Source: an uncultured Dorea sp.
GTDB taxonomy: Bacteria > Bacillota > Clostridia > Lachnospirales > Lachnospiraceae
DNA: 64,000 nucleotides
Assembly: GCA_910578865.1 (NCBI GenBank)
Contig: CAJTRM010000003.1
Location: forward strand, 1 to 64,000
Direction: 5' to 3'
Of the stretch, positions 53,899-63,412 are shown piece by piece. A program made the position numbers and the translations under genes. The notes below the pieces were generated by a model. That model was given only the letters and a program-made list of their open reading frames with translations. It ran no database searches and was not told where the DNA came from. Positions within the stretch are counted from its first letter, which is position 1. Every line of letters begins with the position of its first letter.

Positions 53899-54423
53899 AT
53901 GAAATTGTTTCTGTATATGGCGGATTTTATTATTCCGATGGTGATCCTTGGAATCGTGAGCTATGGTATGATGATGCGTGTGGATGTTTATCATACTTTT
54001 ATCAAGGGGGCGAAGAGCGGGTTTTTAACAGTCATTAAAATCATGCCGACCCTGATCGGGCTTATGGTTGCGGTTGGGATCTTGAGGGCTTCGGGTTTTC
54101 TGGAATTTCTGTCAGGGCTGATCGGAAGATTTTCTGAGCTGATCGGGTTTCCGGGCGAGCTTGTTCCCCTCACGGTTGTGAAAATGTTCTCCTCCTCTGC
54201 GGCTACAGGGCTTTTGTTGGATGTGTTTAAAGAATACGGGACGGATTCCTATATCGGGTTGATCGCATCTGTCAGCATGTGCTGCACGGAGACGATTTTC
54301 TATACTATGAGTGTTTATTATATGACGGCAAAGGTAACCAGGACCCGCTATACTCTGGGAGGCGCCATGTTTGCTACCTTCGCGGGGCTGATCGCCAGCG
54401 TGATATTGGCGGGAGCCATGTAA
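53899..54423 (+). CDS. spmB: Spore maturation protein B
   Basis: 174 residues with about five membrane segments: FIIPMVILGIVSYGMMMRVD, IKGAKSGFLTVIKIMPTLIG, LVPLTVVKMFSSSAATGLLL and DSYIGLIASVSMCCTETIFY are SpmB family blocks. It partners SpmA, encoded on the opposite strand 142 bases away. Sporulation-specific promoter not identified. Confidence 0.9.
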   Translation: MKLFLYMADFIIPMVILGIVSYGMMMRVDVYHTFIKGAKSGFLTVIKIMPTLIGLMVAVGILRASGFLEFLSGLIGRFSELIGFPGELVPLTVVKMFSSSAATGLLLDVFKEYGTDSYIGLIASVSMCCTETIFYTMSVYYMTAKVTRTRYTLGGAMFATFAGLIASVILAGAM

Positions 54424-54486
54424 AACCTTGCAATGCCTGCGCGAAACCTTTATAATCATAACAGAAGAAGAATATGGAGAAGACCT

Positions 54487-55857
54487 ATGCAGTTACGCCA
54501 TGAGATCCCGGACACTTTCTGGAGCCTGTTCCGTTCAGTGAACCGGGAGATTTACATTGATGCGCTTCTGTGCATCAACGAAGAATATCAATATAATAAT
54601 TATTTTCTCAGCAGAGAAGCCTGTATCCAGGTTCTGAGCGATATGAATGCGAAGAAGCGTATCCGGCTTGAATGGGAGGAGAACGAGACGGAATTCGATA
54701 TGCTGGAAACGCCGTCCTCGCGCATCCTGAACTGGCTTTTGAAGACGGGATGGCTGAAGCGGATCGAGGATTACCATACTTTGGTAACGAATATTGTGAT
54801 TCCGGATTATTCCGCTGTATTTATTGATGCATTTGAAAGCCTGTCCTCTGAGGAAGGGGAGGATACGGAAGTTTATATACAGAATGTGTACGCCACCTTA
54901 TTTTCCTTCCAGAATGATTCCCGGGCGAACTTAAGTATGCTGCGCACGGCGCTTGTGAATACAAGGCGGCTGAATAAAGTTCTGCAGGATATGCTCCATA
55001 ATATGGACAAGTTTTTTGCGAGACTTCTGGATCAGAGTTTTTACGGGGATCTTTTGAAGGAGCATCTGGACGGGTATGTGGAAGAAATCGTGCAGAAAAA
55101 ATACCACATCCTGAAAACATCGGATAACTTCTATATTTATAAGATGGACATAAAAAAATGTATCCGCGATATGCGGGAGAACGAGGAATGGATCGAGACG
55201 ATCCGCAGCCGGGCGAAAGCTATGGGAGATACAAAGGATGATGTGCTTGATATTCTGGATATGATCGAGAGAGGGTTTGACGATATTGAACACCGCATTT
55301 CCAATATGGATAGAGAGCATGCCAAGTATGTGCGTGCAACGGTGACCCGTTTAAATTATCTGCTCAGCGGAGAGACAGATACCCGGGGGCTGGTGGTTCA
55401 GCTTCTGAACCGGATATCCGCGGCGGATGAGACGGAGCGTACGGAGCAGCTGATCCGCAGGATCGGCGAGAGGATGAACCTGTCTCTTTTTGAGGCTTTG
55501 TCGGAGAAATCTTTATATAAACGCCGCAGGCCCAGAAAGGATTTTATCAGTCAAATGGCGGCCGATGAGGAGATGGAGGATCTGGACAAAGAGGATGTGC
55601 TGAAGCTGAATCGTATCCAGATGCGCTACAGCAGGCAGCAGATCGAAGCATTTATAGAGGGGCATATGGATCAGGATGTGATGGACGCCTCGAAGATACG
55701 GATTACCGACGAGGAAGAATTTGAGAAGCTGATCCTGGCCTATGATTACAGTACCAGAAGGAACAGTAAGTACATGGTGCTTGAGGAGGAACCGGAGATT
55801 GTGGATAATGGGCAGTACCGGTATCCGGCCCTTAAGTTTGTGAGGAGACGTGCATGA
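54487..55857 (+). CDS. jetA: Wadjet-type JetA subunit (DUF5716-like)
   Basis: 456 residues from ATG 54487 (GGAGAAG upstream). Mainly helical, beginning MQLRHEIPDTFWSLFRSVNR, with SREACIQVLSDMNAKKRIRL and FEALSEKSLYKRRRPRKDFI. It matches the JetA/DUF5716 proteins that, like kleisins (MukF/MksF), bridge the SMC heads in type II Wadjet complexes. It overlaps jetB by 4 bases. Wadjet cleaves small circular plasmid DNA; an intact system would protect against plasmid uptake. Confidence 0.85.
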   Translation: MQLRHEIPDTFWSLFRSVNREIYIDALLCINEEYQYNNYFLSREACIQVLSDMNAKKRIRLEWEENETEFDMLETPSSRILNWLLKTGWLKRIEDYHTLVTNIVIPDYSAVFIDAFESLSSEEGEDTEVYIQNVYATLFSFQNDSRANLSMLRTALVNTRRLNKVLQDMLHNMDKFFARLLDQSFYGDLLKEHLDGYVEEIVQKKYHILKTSDNFYIYKMDIKKCIRDMRENEEWIETIRSRAKAMGDTKDDVLDILDMIERGFDDIEHRISNMDREHAKYVRATVTRLNYLLSGETDTRGLVVQLLNRISAADETERTEQLIRRIGERMNLSLFEALSEKSLYKRRRPRKDFISQMAADEEMEDLDKEDVLKLNRIQMRYSRQQIEAFIEGHMDQDVMDASKIRITDEEEFEKLILAYDYSTRRNSKYMVLEEEPEIVDNGQYRYPALKFVRRRA

Positions 55858-56498
55858 TTGATTATTTTGAACAGCTGACGCAGGAAGAGCAGGAGGAGGT
55901 TACCGGTGTTCTGAAGCTTCTGTACCGCCAGACATTTCTGCTGGAGAGGAAATATGAGAAACGTCTGGGCAGGATGCAGTATGTGCGGGAGTACCGGACG
56001 TGCAGCAAGCATATGGAATTTATCAGGGCTTACCTCGGCGTTGCGGGGATAGAGCTTAAGGAAAATGTACATATGGGTGTGATCTATATTGAGGGCGAGG
56101 CGCTCCTGGGCGAGAAGCTTCCCAGGCTTGCAACCATTTATCTGCTGGTTCTGAAGCTGCTCTATGATGAGCAGATGCAGACGGCGTCCACCAGCAGCCA
56201 GATGGTGACGACTATGGGGGCGGTCAACGGAAAAGCAGGAGAATTCCGTGTGCTTAAGGGGCTGCCGTCATCCACAGAAATGCGACGGGCGATAGCACTG
56301 CTCAAAAAGTACCAGATCATTGAACCGTTGGATGTTCTGGAAGAATTGAATGAGGAGACGCGGATGGTCATATATCCGTGTATACATGCGGTGCTTCTTG
56401 GGGACGACATCAGAGATCTGTTGAACACATTCAGCGAGGAGGAGAACATTGGAGACGAAACAGCCATTCAAGATACTGTCGAAGATATGCCTGAATAA
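55854..56498 (+). CDS. jetB: Wadjet-type JetB subunit (DUF4194)
   Basis: 214 residues, winged-helix kite-like protein: LLYRQTFLLERKYEKRLGRM, RTCSKHMEFIRAYLGVAGIE, YLLVLKLLYDEQMQ and PSSTEMRRAIALLKKYQIIE fit DUF4194/JetB (MksE/MukE analogue). ATGA overlap with jetA and a 50-base overlap with jetC imply a translationally coupled complex. Confidence 0.87.
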   Translation: MIDYFEQLTQEEQEEVTGVLKLLYRQTFLLERKYEKRLGRMQYVREYRTCSKHMEFIRAYLGVAGIELKENVHMGVIYIEGEALLGEKLPRLATIYLLVLKLLYDEQMQTASTSSQMVTTMGAVNGKAGEFRVLKGLPSSTEMRRAIALLKKYQIIEPLDVLEELNEETRMVIYPCIHAVLLGDDIRDLLNTFSEEENIGDETAIQDTVEDMPE

Positions 56499-59400
56499 CT
56501 GGCATTATATAGATCGGAAAATCCTGACATTGAATGAAGGAATCAATTTTTTTACAGGGCATTCCGGCAGCGGAAAGTCTACGGTGATCGATGCCCTTCA
56601 GATTGTTCTCTATGCCAACACGGACGGCCGTGGGTTTTTTAATAAGGCGGCTGCGGACGATTCGGACCGTACGCTGATCGAATATTTGCGCGGCATGGTC
56701 AACATCAGTGAAAATAATGAGTCTCAGTATCTCAGAAACCGGAATTTTTCCAGTACGATCGTGCTGGAGCTGACACAGAGCAATACGAAGGAGAAGCAGT
56801 GCATCGGTGTTGTATTTGACGTGGAGACAGCGTCCAACGAGATTGGCAGGCTGTTCTTCTGGCATATGGGGGGACTTCTTGAGAACCAGTACCGGACACA
56901 GTCCAGGTGCCTGAGTACGACTGAACTCCGGGAGTATCTCCAGCGGACATTCTCCCCGGAGCAGTTCTATTGCGGGAGCAGCAACGAGCGGTTCCGGAGG
57001 CAGATGTATGATATTTATCTGGGCGGCCTGGACGGGGAAAAGTTTCCCCGCCTGTTTAAGCGCGCGATTCCCTTCCGCATGAATATCAAGCTGGAGGAAT
57101 TTGTGAAAGAGTACATTTGTATGGAGCAGGATATCCATATTGAGGATCTGCAGGAAAGTGTCATGCAGTATGGCAGGATGCAGGGAAAGATTGAGGAGAC
57201 ACTGGCGGAGATCCAGAGACTCGAGAGTATCGGGGAGAGATACGGGGCCTTCCGGGAAAAGCGCCGGGAAGTGGAAGTGTGCAACTATCAGATCGGGCGC
57301 TTGGAGATGCTGCAGTTAGAAGGAAAAATCCAGGAGTTTATAGACAAGGAACAGGTGCGTCAGGAGGGCATTGTACAGCAGGAGGAGCAGAAAAAACAGC
57401 TTGAGAAGGCGGCGGAGGAATTACAGGCAGAGTACGAGGAGATTATCCTGCGGATCGCCGACAGCGGCTATTCCGGCCTGGAGTCGGAGCTTGGGGCATT
57501 AAATGAGACGTTGGAGCGTCTGAGCGGCAGCAAGGTAAGGTGGCTGCAGACGGCAGAGGGGCTGAAGGAATGGCGGCAGCAGGATACGGCTTCCAATCAG
57601 ATGCTGTGGGATATTGAGAAGTTTGCAGGCGGCAGCATTTCGGAAGGGGAGCTTGAGAGGCTTAGGGAGAGCTTCCTGGATGTCCAGGAGGAACTGGAAG
57701 GGCAGCGGCAGGAAGCGGACGCAGAACTTCGCAGGATCAAGCGGGAAGAAAAGGAAGCAAGAGAGGAACTTCAGGCGTTAAAGCAGGGGAAAAAGGCATA
57801 TCCCCGGGAGCTTGAGGAGGCCAGATATGAGCTGAGAGCTCAGCTTCACGAGCGCTGCGGCAAATTTGTAAATGTGAGGATCATGGCGGATCTTCTGGAT
57901 ATCCGCGATGAGCGCTGGCACAATGCGGTGGAAGGATATCTTGGAAATAACAAGCTGCTCTTGATCGTGGAGCCAGAGTATGCGAAGGCTGCTCTTGACA
58001 TTTACCGGCAGATGGATCGGAAGAAATACTGCCGGGTATCGGTGCTTGATACGGAGAAGGTGCTTGAGGCGGAGGCCGGAGCTAGGGAAGGCAGCCTTGC
58101 CAAAGAGGTTGTGGCCAAAGAACCTTATGTGCAGGCGTATATTGATTTCTTCCTCGGAAATGTGATGAAGTGTGAGAGCGTAGAAGAACTCAGGGAGTGC
58201 AGGATCGGCGTCACGCCGGACTGTGTATTGTATCAGGGTTTCCGGATGCAGCACATGAATCCGGACAGTTATACGAAGCGGGCATATATCGGTGAGACCA
58301 GTATGCGCCAGAGGATCCGAAAGCTGGAGGAATATAGCCAGAAACTGCAGGAGGAGAGGATTCCGGTCCAGCAGCTTCTGACAGAGATCAAGAAATCCCT
58401 GCAGCTTGAGATGTTGAAGCAGCCTATCGGCGATTATATGGGATGGCTTGCTGATATGAAAGAGATTCCGGCAAAGGAGCGCAGGAAGAAGCAGATTACG
58501 GAGAAAATGCTGCGGATGAAGGAAGAGTCTGTAGATGCCTGGGAGAAGCAGAAGACGCTGATACAGGAAAAGCAGCAGGAGAAGAAGGATCAGATCCGAA
58601 AGGCAGAACAAGGTATCTGGGAGAGCGGCAGAGATATTGAGAACCTCCGCAGAAGCAGGCTTGCCGCAGAGGAAGCGCTCCGGGAGCAGCGAAGGAGTAT
58701 GGAGGAATATCTTGTGCAGGCAGAGTCTTCCGATATCAAAAGAGCAGAAGACGGACAGCAGGAAGATACCTATAAGGGTCAGATGTGGGATCCCCGGTAC
58801 GAGCAGGGATTTCAGGAGTACCTTTCCGGCCGGAGAACTTCAAATTACGAGTATCTGAAGCGGCAGCAGACGAGCGAACTTCAACCGAAGCGAAAGAAGG
58901 AGGAAGAGGCTTACCAGCAGCTGGTGGAAGAGCGCAGCAGCTACCTTCGCAGTTACCCCAACCGGACATTCTCGGCGGCGGTCAAAGACAACGAACCATA
59001 TGAAAAATTGCTTGAGAACCTTAAATGCGACGAGCTGGAGGCATTCAGGGAGTCTGCAAAAGAGCAGGCCCGCTCGGCGGTGGAACATTTTAAGGAGGAT
59101 TTTATCCTGAAGATCCGAAGCGCGATTGTGGAGGCCGTTCAGCGGAAGGACGAGCTGAACCGTGTTATCAGCAGGCTGGACTTCGGAAAGGATAAGTACC
59201 AGTTTGTGATTACGAAAAATAAAGGAGCAGACGGCAGATACTATAAAATGTTCATGGATGAGAATCTGAAGGTGCATCCGTCACAGCTTACGAACCACAT
59301 AGATCACCAGATGAATATGTTCACGATGGAGCATGAGAACCAGTACGGAGACATGATTAATGAGCTGATCAACATCTTTATTCCGCCGGAGCATGCCGGC

Positions 59401-59889
59401 AAAGAAGAGATGGAGGAGGCCCGGAAGAATATGGACAAGTACGCGGATTACCGCACATACCTGTCCTTTGACATGCAGCAGATTGTCCGGGGCGACAAGG
59501 ATATGACCATCGGACTCGGCAAGATGATCAAGAAGAATTCCGGAGGCGAGGGGCAGAACCCGCTGTATGTGGCTCTTCTGGCAAGCTTTGCACAGGTATA
59601 CCGGATCAACCTGTCGCCGAAGATCCATCGGGCGCCTACCCTTCGGCTGGTGGTGCTCGACGAGGCGTTTTCCAAAATGGATGCAGAGAAGGTGGCAAGC
59701 TGTATCTCCCTGATCCGGGGGCTTGGATTCCAGGCTGTCATCAGCGCCACCAATGACAAGATCCAGAATTACCTGGAAAATGTGGACAAAACATTTGTGT
59801 ACGCGAACCCGAATAAAAAACATATCTCCATTCAGGAGTTTGAGAAGGTGGAGTTTGGGGAACTGGAGGAGAATGCAGGGGAAGAGTGA
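56449..59889 (+). CDS. jetC: Wadjet-type JetC, SMC-like ATPase
   Basis: 1146 residues. Walker A GHSGSGKST (37-45), long coiled coils broken by a hinge-like globular region (~residues 480-600), ABC signature NSGGEGQ (~1030) and Walker B LRLVVLDEAFSKMD (~1066-1079): the MukB/MksB/JetC plan. Start is TTG with GAGGAGGAG upstream, inside jetB. It is the DNA-loop-extruding motor. A strong terminator follows, so no jetD is part of the operon. Confidence 0.9.
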   Translation: METKQPFKILSKICLNNWHYIDRKILTLNEGINFFTGHSGSGKSTVIDALQIVLYANTDGRGFFNKAAADDSDRTLIEYLRGMVNISENNESQYLRNRNFSSTIVLELTQSNTKEKQCIGVVFDVETASNEIGRLFFWHMGGLLENQYRTQSRCLSTTELREYLQRTFSPEQFYCGSSNERFRRQMYDIYLGGLDGEKFPRLFKRAIPFRMNIKLEEFVKEYICMEQDIHIEDLQESVMQYGRMQGKIEETLAEIQRLESIGERYGAFREKRREVEVCNYQIGRLEMLQLEGKIQEFIDKEQVRQEGIVQQEEQKKQLEKAAEELQAEYEEIILRIADSGYSGLESELGALNETLERLSGSKVRWLQTAEGLKEWRQQDTASNQMLWDIEKFAGGSISEGELERLRESFLDVQEELEGQRQEADAELRRIKREEKEAREELQALKQGKKAYPRELEEARYELRAQLHERCGKFVNVRIMADLLDIRDERWHNAVEGYLGNNKLLLIVEPEYAKAALDIYRQMDRKKYCRVSVLDTEKVLEAEAGAREGSLAKEVVAKEPYVQAYIDFFLGNVMKCESVEELRECRIGVTPDCVLYQGFRMQHMNPDSYTKRAYIGETSMRQRIRKLEEYSQKLQEERIPVQQLLTEIKKSLQLEMLKQPIGDYMGWLADMKEIPAKERRKKQITEKMLRMKEESVDAWEKQKTLIQEKQQEKKDQIRKAEQGIWESGRDIENLRRSRLAAEEALREQRRSMEEYLVQAESSDIKRAEDGQQEDTYKGQMWDPRYEQGFQEYLSGRRTSNYEYLKRQQTSELQPKRKKEEEAYQQLVEERSSYLRSYPNRTFSAAVKDNEPYEKLLENLKCDELEAFRESAKEQARSAVEHFKEDFILKIRSAIVEAVQRKDELNRVISRLDFGKDKYQFVITKNKGADGRYYKMFMDENLKVHPSQLTNHIDHQMNMFTMEHENQYGDMINELINIFIPPEHAGKEEMEEARKNMDKYADYRTYLSFDMQQIVRGDKDMTIGLGKMIKKNSGGEGQNPLYVALLASFAQVYRINLSPKIHRAPTLRLVVLDEAFSKMDAEKVASCISLIRGLGFQAVISATNDKIQNYLENVDKTFVYANPNKKHISIQEFEKVEFGELEENAGEE

Positions 59890-59911
59890 GGACTTAATAT
59901 CCCTGAAATCA

Positions 59912-59950
59912 GAGGCCTTACCGAATCGGTGGATTCGGTAAGGCCTCTTT
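59912..59950 (+). terminator. Terminator of the jetABC operon
   Basis: GAGGCCTTACCGAATC pairs perfectly with GATTCGGTAAGGCCTC (16 bp) around GGTG, followed by TTT. It lies 22 bases after the jetC stop. Confidence 0.85.
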
Positions 59951-60002
59951 ACGTACAGATCCTTCGGATATGCATTTCGGGTATTCACGAATGCGATTCC
60001 GT

Positions 60003-61271
60003 TTAGTCCTCCCTGTCGATATTCAGTTCATTTTTAAATGCCTTGATAGAGAGGCTGTTGGAGATGAAGAATAAAATAGTTAATACAACTGCAATTACTG
60101 CATAGAGGATCCATGCGATCTTATAGCTTCCGGTAAAATCAAAGATAACTGCACAGAGCGGAATCCCTACGGCGCTGCCTAAGAACAGGATAGTTGTAAA
60201 CAGGCTAACATTGGAAGCATAGTCTAGCCTTCCAAATACCCGGCTTACAGTGAAGGATGGCACGATTACAAGCTCTGCGGTCACGATACCGAACAGGACA
60301 ACAGGGATAAATGCGCTTATGTTTCCAAGACAGAATGCTAATGAAAGGAATGCACCGGCGCAGATAAATCCGCAGATAAGAATGGACTTGGAAGTCCCGA
60401 AATGGTCGAAAACATTTCCAAGGAAAATCTTTGCCACAAGCCCGACCAGCATGACTACAGAGTACAATGTAGCGGCTTTTCCGGCGGAGAGTCCTTCTGA
60501 AGTCCAGTAGGTTACAAGCTGCTGGGAGGTCCCGGATACGATCAGGCCGATCATAAAAATAGCAATTGCATAGAGCCAGAACCAGGATTTCTTCATTGCT
60601 GCGCTTCGCATAAATCCGGTAGGCTTTATCTCCTCAGCAGTCTTATTGGCAGTACCGTAGGGCTTCTGTCCGATATCTTCCGGGGCGACGCGTATCAGCA
60701 GTGTCGTGAGAAGGACAATTACGATAATGGACAGGGCGAGGATGCGGTAAGTTGATCTCCAGCCGTACATCTCTATCAGTTTTGACACTACGGGGGAGAG
60801 CACGGATGTGATCAGGCTTGATCCGGTAAAAGCGATTCCTGTCATGGTTCCGCGCTTCTCATAGAACCAGTTGGAGAGAAGCAGGTTCATTGGAACTGTA
60901 CCGAACAGCCCGGAGCATGTACCGGCAAGGACACCGCCGATGTAAAAGAACCAGACGCTTGTGGCAAAGGAATAAATGATATGGGTGCAGCCGCCGAGGA
61001 TACCGCCGATCATAATCAGCTTTCTGGCAGAGTGTTTGCGAAACAGCGGACCGATAAACGGAGTTGCGACCATGGAAGCAAACATTGCAAGTGTGCTGAA
61101 AAGCATGAAGGTTGATTGATTTACCTTTAGTGTTTCCACCGCAGGCGATATAAACAGGGAATTAAGGTTTGTGAGTAAGCCGGTGCTTGTAGCAGACAGC
61201 AAAAAGCATGCTGCTACGATGATCCAGCCATAAAATTTGCTGTTTGTTTTTTCCTGAGTAGTTTGTGTCAT
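60003..61271 (-). CDS. MFS transporter (oxalate/formate antiporter-like)
   Basis: 422 residues from ATG 61271 (AGGAGG upstream). Twelve membrane segments, with FYGWIIVAACFLLSATSTGL at the start and loop motif RKHSARKLIMIGGILGGCTH; GWRSTYRILALSIIVIVLL begins the sixth. The pattern suits the OFA/monocarboxylate MFS branch. Substrate unknown. It faces away from the kinase operon across ~300 bases and could import its substrate. Confidence 0.85.
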   Translation of the reverse strand: MTQTTQEKTNSKFYGWIIVAACFLLSATSTGLLTNLNSLFISPAVETLKVNQSTFMLFSTLAMFASMVATPFIGPLFRKHSARKLIMIGGILGGCTHIIYSFATSVWFFYIGGVLAGTCSGLFGTVPMNLLLSNWFYEKRGTMTGIAFTGSSLITSVLSPVVSKLIEMYGWRSTYRILALSIIVIVLLTTLLIRVAPEDIGQKPYGTANKTAEEIKPTGFMRSAAMKKSWFWLYAIAIFMIGLIVSGTSQQLVTYWTSEGLSAGKAATLYSVVMLVGLVAKIFLGNVFDHFGTSKSILICGFICAGAFLSLAFCLGNISAFIPVVLFGIVTAELVIVPSFTVSRVFGRLDYASNVSLFTTILFLGSAVGIPLCAVIFDFTGSYKIAWILYAVIAVVLTILFFISNSLSIKAFKNELNIDRED

Positions 61272-61492
61272 ATCTTTTAGCCTCCTGTAAATACGATAAT
61301 CGTTTTTGGTGAATATAGTAGTTGACGATGACAAGCTAAATAAAAAGCTGGATATAGTATGTGGTGGAATTTTAGGTTCATTATACGATCATAATTATGT
61401 CATTACAAGTTGGAAAATTGTATAAAAATATATTGAAAAATCATAAAAAATAATGAAAATATTATTCAAATTGCAAAAAATTAAAATAATAC

Positions 61493-61521
61493 TTGCAAAA
61501 TGGAATGATAAATGATAGTGT
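61493..61521 (+). promoter_or_regulatory. Weak candidate promoter for the PfkB-BtpA-TrpA-like operon
   Basis: TTGCAA (61493-61498) and TAGTGT (61516-61521) are 17 bases apart. The whole 61272-61577 interval is very AT-rich and non-coding; nothing else in it can be supported. Confidence 0.3.
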
Positions 61522-61577
61522 TGTAGTGATGACATGATAGATGCGGTGATGATTTTAAACAAAGGAGGATAGTGAAA

Positions 61578-62576
61578 GTGAAAAAATATGAATTTACAGT
61601 ATTTGGAACCGCGACAACAGTAAAGGTATTCAAGTTTAAGGAATTTCCGAAGCCGGGAATGACGACCCCTGTATTAAATGCTAATTTCGATAAGCTGTAT
61701 TATGGAGGAAAGGCATGGAATATTGCATATAACCTTATCAAACTCGGGGTACCGGTTTATCCCGTTCTTGCATACTCGGATGATCGCTTTTATGACGAGA
61801 TTAAGCGTGTTAATAAAGAGTTTGGAACGCCTGTTGATGCGGTCGTGAAATCACCAAAAGGAGAGTATGATTATCTGACCTGCTATATGCTGGAGGATGA
61901 AGAAAAGAAACATATCACCGTCGGCGGCTACTACTTTTCGGAAGGATATGTCGATCTGAAAAAGCTGACGGCGGACCATATTCCTATGAAGACGGAATAT
62001 CTGGAGCACAGCAGGATGGCTGTGCTGACGTGCCCCAAAGCCGGGGATCTTCAGCCGATGTATGAGGCTATTAAGGTTTCCGGACTTCCGATGGCTCTTT
62101 GTATGAGCCTGGATGCTTCTGTATTTAATAAAGATAATCTGGAGCCGATCCTTATGGATGCCACGATTATTTTCGCAAACGAGGCGGAAATAAAATGGAT
62201 CGAGGATCTGTACGGGTATACCGACATAACGGAAATGTTCCAGATCGGAAAAGCCGAGATTATCGTGAAAACGATGGGTGAGCGCGGAAGTATCGTATAT
62301 GAAAAGAAGGGGGACCAGGCAGCCGGGACAATGGTTCCGATCACAAGAGCGAAGACAGAGGATATTAACGCGATCGGTGCCGGGGATGCATATGTGTCCG
62401 GATTTTTATATGGGCTCAGCAAGGGCATGGATCCGGTGACTGCGGCACAATACGGAAGTACGGAGGCTTCGTTTATTATTGAAGATTATGGCTCCGCCAC
62501 ATGTTCCCCGTCAGAGGAGGAGCTGCTTCAGAGAAACAGTGAGCGGGCGGACGCACATGAATGTAGAGGAAAGTAG
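61578..62576 (+). CDS. PfkB-family carbohydrate/nucleoside kinase
   Basis: 332 residues from GTG 61578, 9 bases after AGGAGG (GTG 61572 would be too close). Ribokinase fold: N-terminal FGTATTVKVF and GGKAWNIAYNLIKLGVPVYP with the substrate-binding Gly-Gly, and the catalytic anion-hole motif NAIGAGDAYVSGFLYGL near 265 with Asp base. It lies with BtpA-like and TrpA-like genes. The NAN/YYGGKAWN N-terminus is not specific enough to name a sugar. Confidence 0.88.
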   Translation: MKKYEFTVFGTATTVKVFKFKEFPKPGMTTPVLNANFDKLYYGGKAWNIAYNLIKLGVPVYPVLAYSDDRFYDEIKRVNKEFGTPVDAVVKSPKGEYDYLTCYMLEDEEKKHITVGGYYFSEGYVDLKKLTADHIPMKTEYLEHSRMAVLTCPKAGDLQPMYEAIKVSGLPMALCMSLDASVFNKDNLEPILMDATIIFANEAEIKWIEDLYGYTDITEMFQIGKAEIIVKTMGERGSIVYEKKGDQAAGTMVPITRAKTEDINAIGAGDAYVSGFLYGLSKGMDPVTAAQYGSTEASFIIEDYGSATCSPSEEELLQRNSERADAHECRGK

Positions 62577-62584
62577 GAGCATAT

Positions 62585-63412
62585 ATGAAAATTATTGATA
62601 TGATGAAGAACAGGCATGCTTTGATCGGTATGGTACATGCCCTTCCCCTGCCCGGCACTATGAATTACGGAGGCAGTATGGATGGGATTATAGAGAAAGC
62701 CGTCCAGGATGCACAGGTGCTTGAGAAGGCGGGATTTGACGCGGTATTAGTGGAGCCGACCTTAGACTGCCCCTCGGGGATGCCGCGCGGACAGCTTCAA
62801 CTGGCGGCTATGAGTGTGATCTGCGGCGCTGTAAGAAGTGCGGTCAGTGTTCCCATGGGTGTATCGTACTATACGGAGGACTGCATGGATATGTTTGCGA
62901 TTGCAAGGGCGTGCGGAGCGGATTTCGTAAGAGTTACGACATTTGTGGATACCGTTATCTTCCCATCGGGAGTATCTTACCCAAATGCGGTACGTGTATG
63001 GGAGGTGCAAAGACAGGAGAATATGCGTGACATCGCCGTGCTGGCAGATATACAAGTAAAGCATGGGAAGCTGATGTATCCCGATACCAGATTGGAGGAA
63101 TCTGCGTATTTCGCACAGAAGCAGGGGGCGGATGCAGTGATTGTCACAGGAACTGTCACAGGCGAGGAGACGCCTGTGGATACGATCCGGAGAGTTAGGC
63201 GCGCAGTAACGGTTCCTGTTGTTGTGGGAAGCGGTGTGACCGCCGGTAATATTCGATCACAGATGTGCGAGGCGGACGGTTTTATTATCGGATCTTCCAT
63301 CAAAGAACAGGGAAGGCTTGAGGCTCCTGTCGATCAAAGGCTGGCGGAAGAGATCACAGCCGCCCGAAGTAACCTTTCATGTGGTCAGGAAGGGAGTGAA
63401 GAACAGGCATGA
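62585..63412 (+). CDS. BtpA/SgcQ family TIM-barrel protein
   Basis: 275 residues: LIGMVHALPLPGTMNYGG, AGFDAVLVEPTLDCPSG, DFVRVTTFVDTVIFPSGV, AVLADIQVKHGKLMYPD, VIVTGTVTGEETPVDTIRRV and VVGSGVTAGNIRSQMCEADG follow the BtpA (photosystem biogenesis-named)/SgcQ family throughout. Non-photosynthetic homologues sit in sugar operons with kinases and are probably enzymes of unknown reaction. RBS TAGGAG; overlaps the next gene by 4 bases. Confidence 0.9.
   Translation: MKIIDMMKNRHALIGMVHALPLPGTMNYGGSMDGIIEKAVQDAQVLEKAGFDAVLVEPTLDCPSGMPRGQLQLAAMSVICGAVRSAVSVPMGVSYYTEDCMDMFAIARACGADFVRVTTFVDTVIFPSGVSYPNAVRVWEVQRQENMRDIAVLADIQVKHGKLMYPDTRLEESAYFAQKQGADAVIVTGTVTGEETPVDTIRRVRRAVTVPVVVGSGVTAGNIRSQMCEADGFIIGSSIKEQGRLEAPVDQRLAEEITAARSNLSCGQEGSEEQA

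Noticed and set aside
57778-58611. 277-codon open frame on the minus strand inside jetC
   Set aside because: Antisense of the coiled-coil region; Leu/His-rich composition typical of shadow frames and no start signal.
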